Assembly (NCBI GenBank): GCA_051744925.1
Contig: JBNJDM010000118.1
Span: forward strand, 1 to 5,487
DNA from: JACKCP01 sp051744925
GTDB taxonomy: Bacteria; Desulfobacterota; Desulfobacteria; Desulfobacterales; JACKCP01
Direction: 5' to 3'
Length of the DNA stretch: 5,487 nucleotides
The notes under the pieces are model-generated. The model ran no database searches. It was not told where the DNA came from and worked only from the letters and a program-made list of their open reading frames with translations. This document shows positions 5,424 to 5,487 of this stretch, in pieces. The position numbers and the translations under genes were made by a program. Each line of letters begins with the position of its first letter. Position 1 is the stretch's first letter.

Positions 5424-5487
5424 ATGAATACCAGAGCTTCAGCTCTTGTTGCAGATAAAAACGGGAAAATATTTGAACTTGAAGGTT
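5424..5487 (+). CDS. Start of a protein-coding gene, cut by the window edge (possibly radical SAM)
   Basis: An ATG with a good AAGGA eight bases upstream opens a frame that stays open for all 21 complete codons to the edge. The visible N-terminus is MNTRASALVADKNGKIFELE followed by Gly. No catalytic motif is visible, so the function cannot be read from the sequence. The opening resembles, from memory, radical SAM proteins of sulfate-reducing Desulfobacterota that begin with a similar ALVAD...G.IFE segment; this is a tentative recollection. A signal peptide is absent, so the product should be cytoplasmic. The gene probably has its own promoter in the spacer before it. Confidence 0.65.
   Translation, partial: MNTRASALVADKNGKIFELEG

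Noticed and set aside
1..5487. CRISPR array, tRNA or rRNA gene, insertion sequence
   Set aside because: No regularly spaced direct repeats with unique spacers, no cloverleaf with TTCRANNC arm, and no transposase or terminal inverted repeats were seen.

Overview
The window reads as chromosomal DNA from a very AT-rich bacterium (roughly 25-30% G+C by eye), with many poly-A/poly-T runs, Lys/Asn/Ile-rich proteins and weak Shine-Dalgarno sequences. The gene families, the EndoQ-UvrD domain fusion and the start of the last gene suggest a low-GC member of the Desulfobacterota (old Deltaproteobacteria). That assignment is inference from recalled families, not a search result. No mobile element, tRNA, rRNA or CRISPR array was seen.

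Layout, left to right. (1) Bases 2-3169 (+) hold a gene running in from the left edge. It encodes an endonuclease Q-type PHP nuclease fused to a complete UvrD/Rep-type SF1A helicase and ends in a sequence resembling a sliding-clamp binding motif. (2) Bases 3228-3803 (+) encode a small exported lytic transglycosylase with an N-terminal DUF4124-like segment. (3) Bases 3847-4161 (-) encode YhbY, a CRM-domain RNA-binding protein of ribosome assembly, convergent with the transglycosylase. (4) Bases 4162-4275 are a short, extremely AT-rich divergent spacer. (5) Bases 4276-5244 (+) encode a two-TM, membrane-anchored pentapeptide-repeat protein with 28 uninterrupted pentapeptides. (6) Bases 5245-5423 carry no gene but have inverted repeats, a candidate promoter and a good ribosome binding site. 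(7) Bases 5424-5487 (+) are the first 21 codons of a gene that leaves the window.

The genes do not form one obvious pathway; they look like neighbouring housekeeping and accessory genes. The most interesting item is the first gene. It joins a nuclease family known to nick beside deaminated bases, a 3'-5' type helicase and a possible clamp tether in one polypeptide, which suggests a self-contained alternative excision repair enzyme. A second point of interest is the leader before the last gene. One strand segment there can pair with two alternative downstream copies of ACCTGA, and one of these pairings would hide the ribosome binding site.
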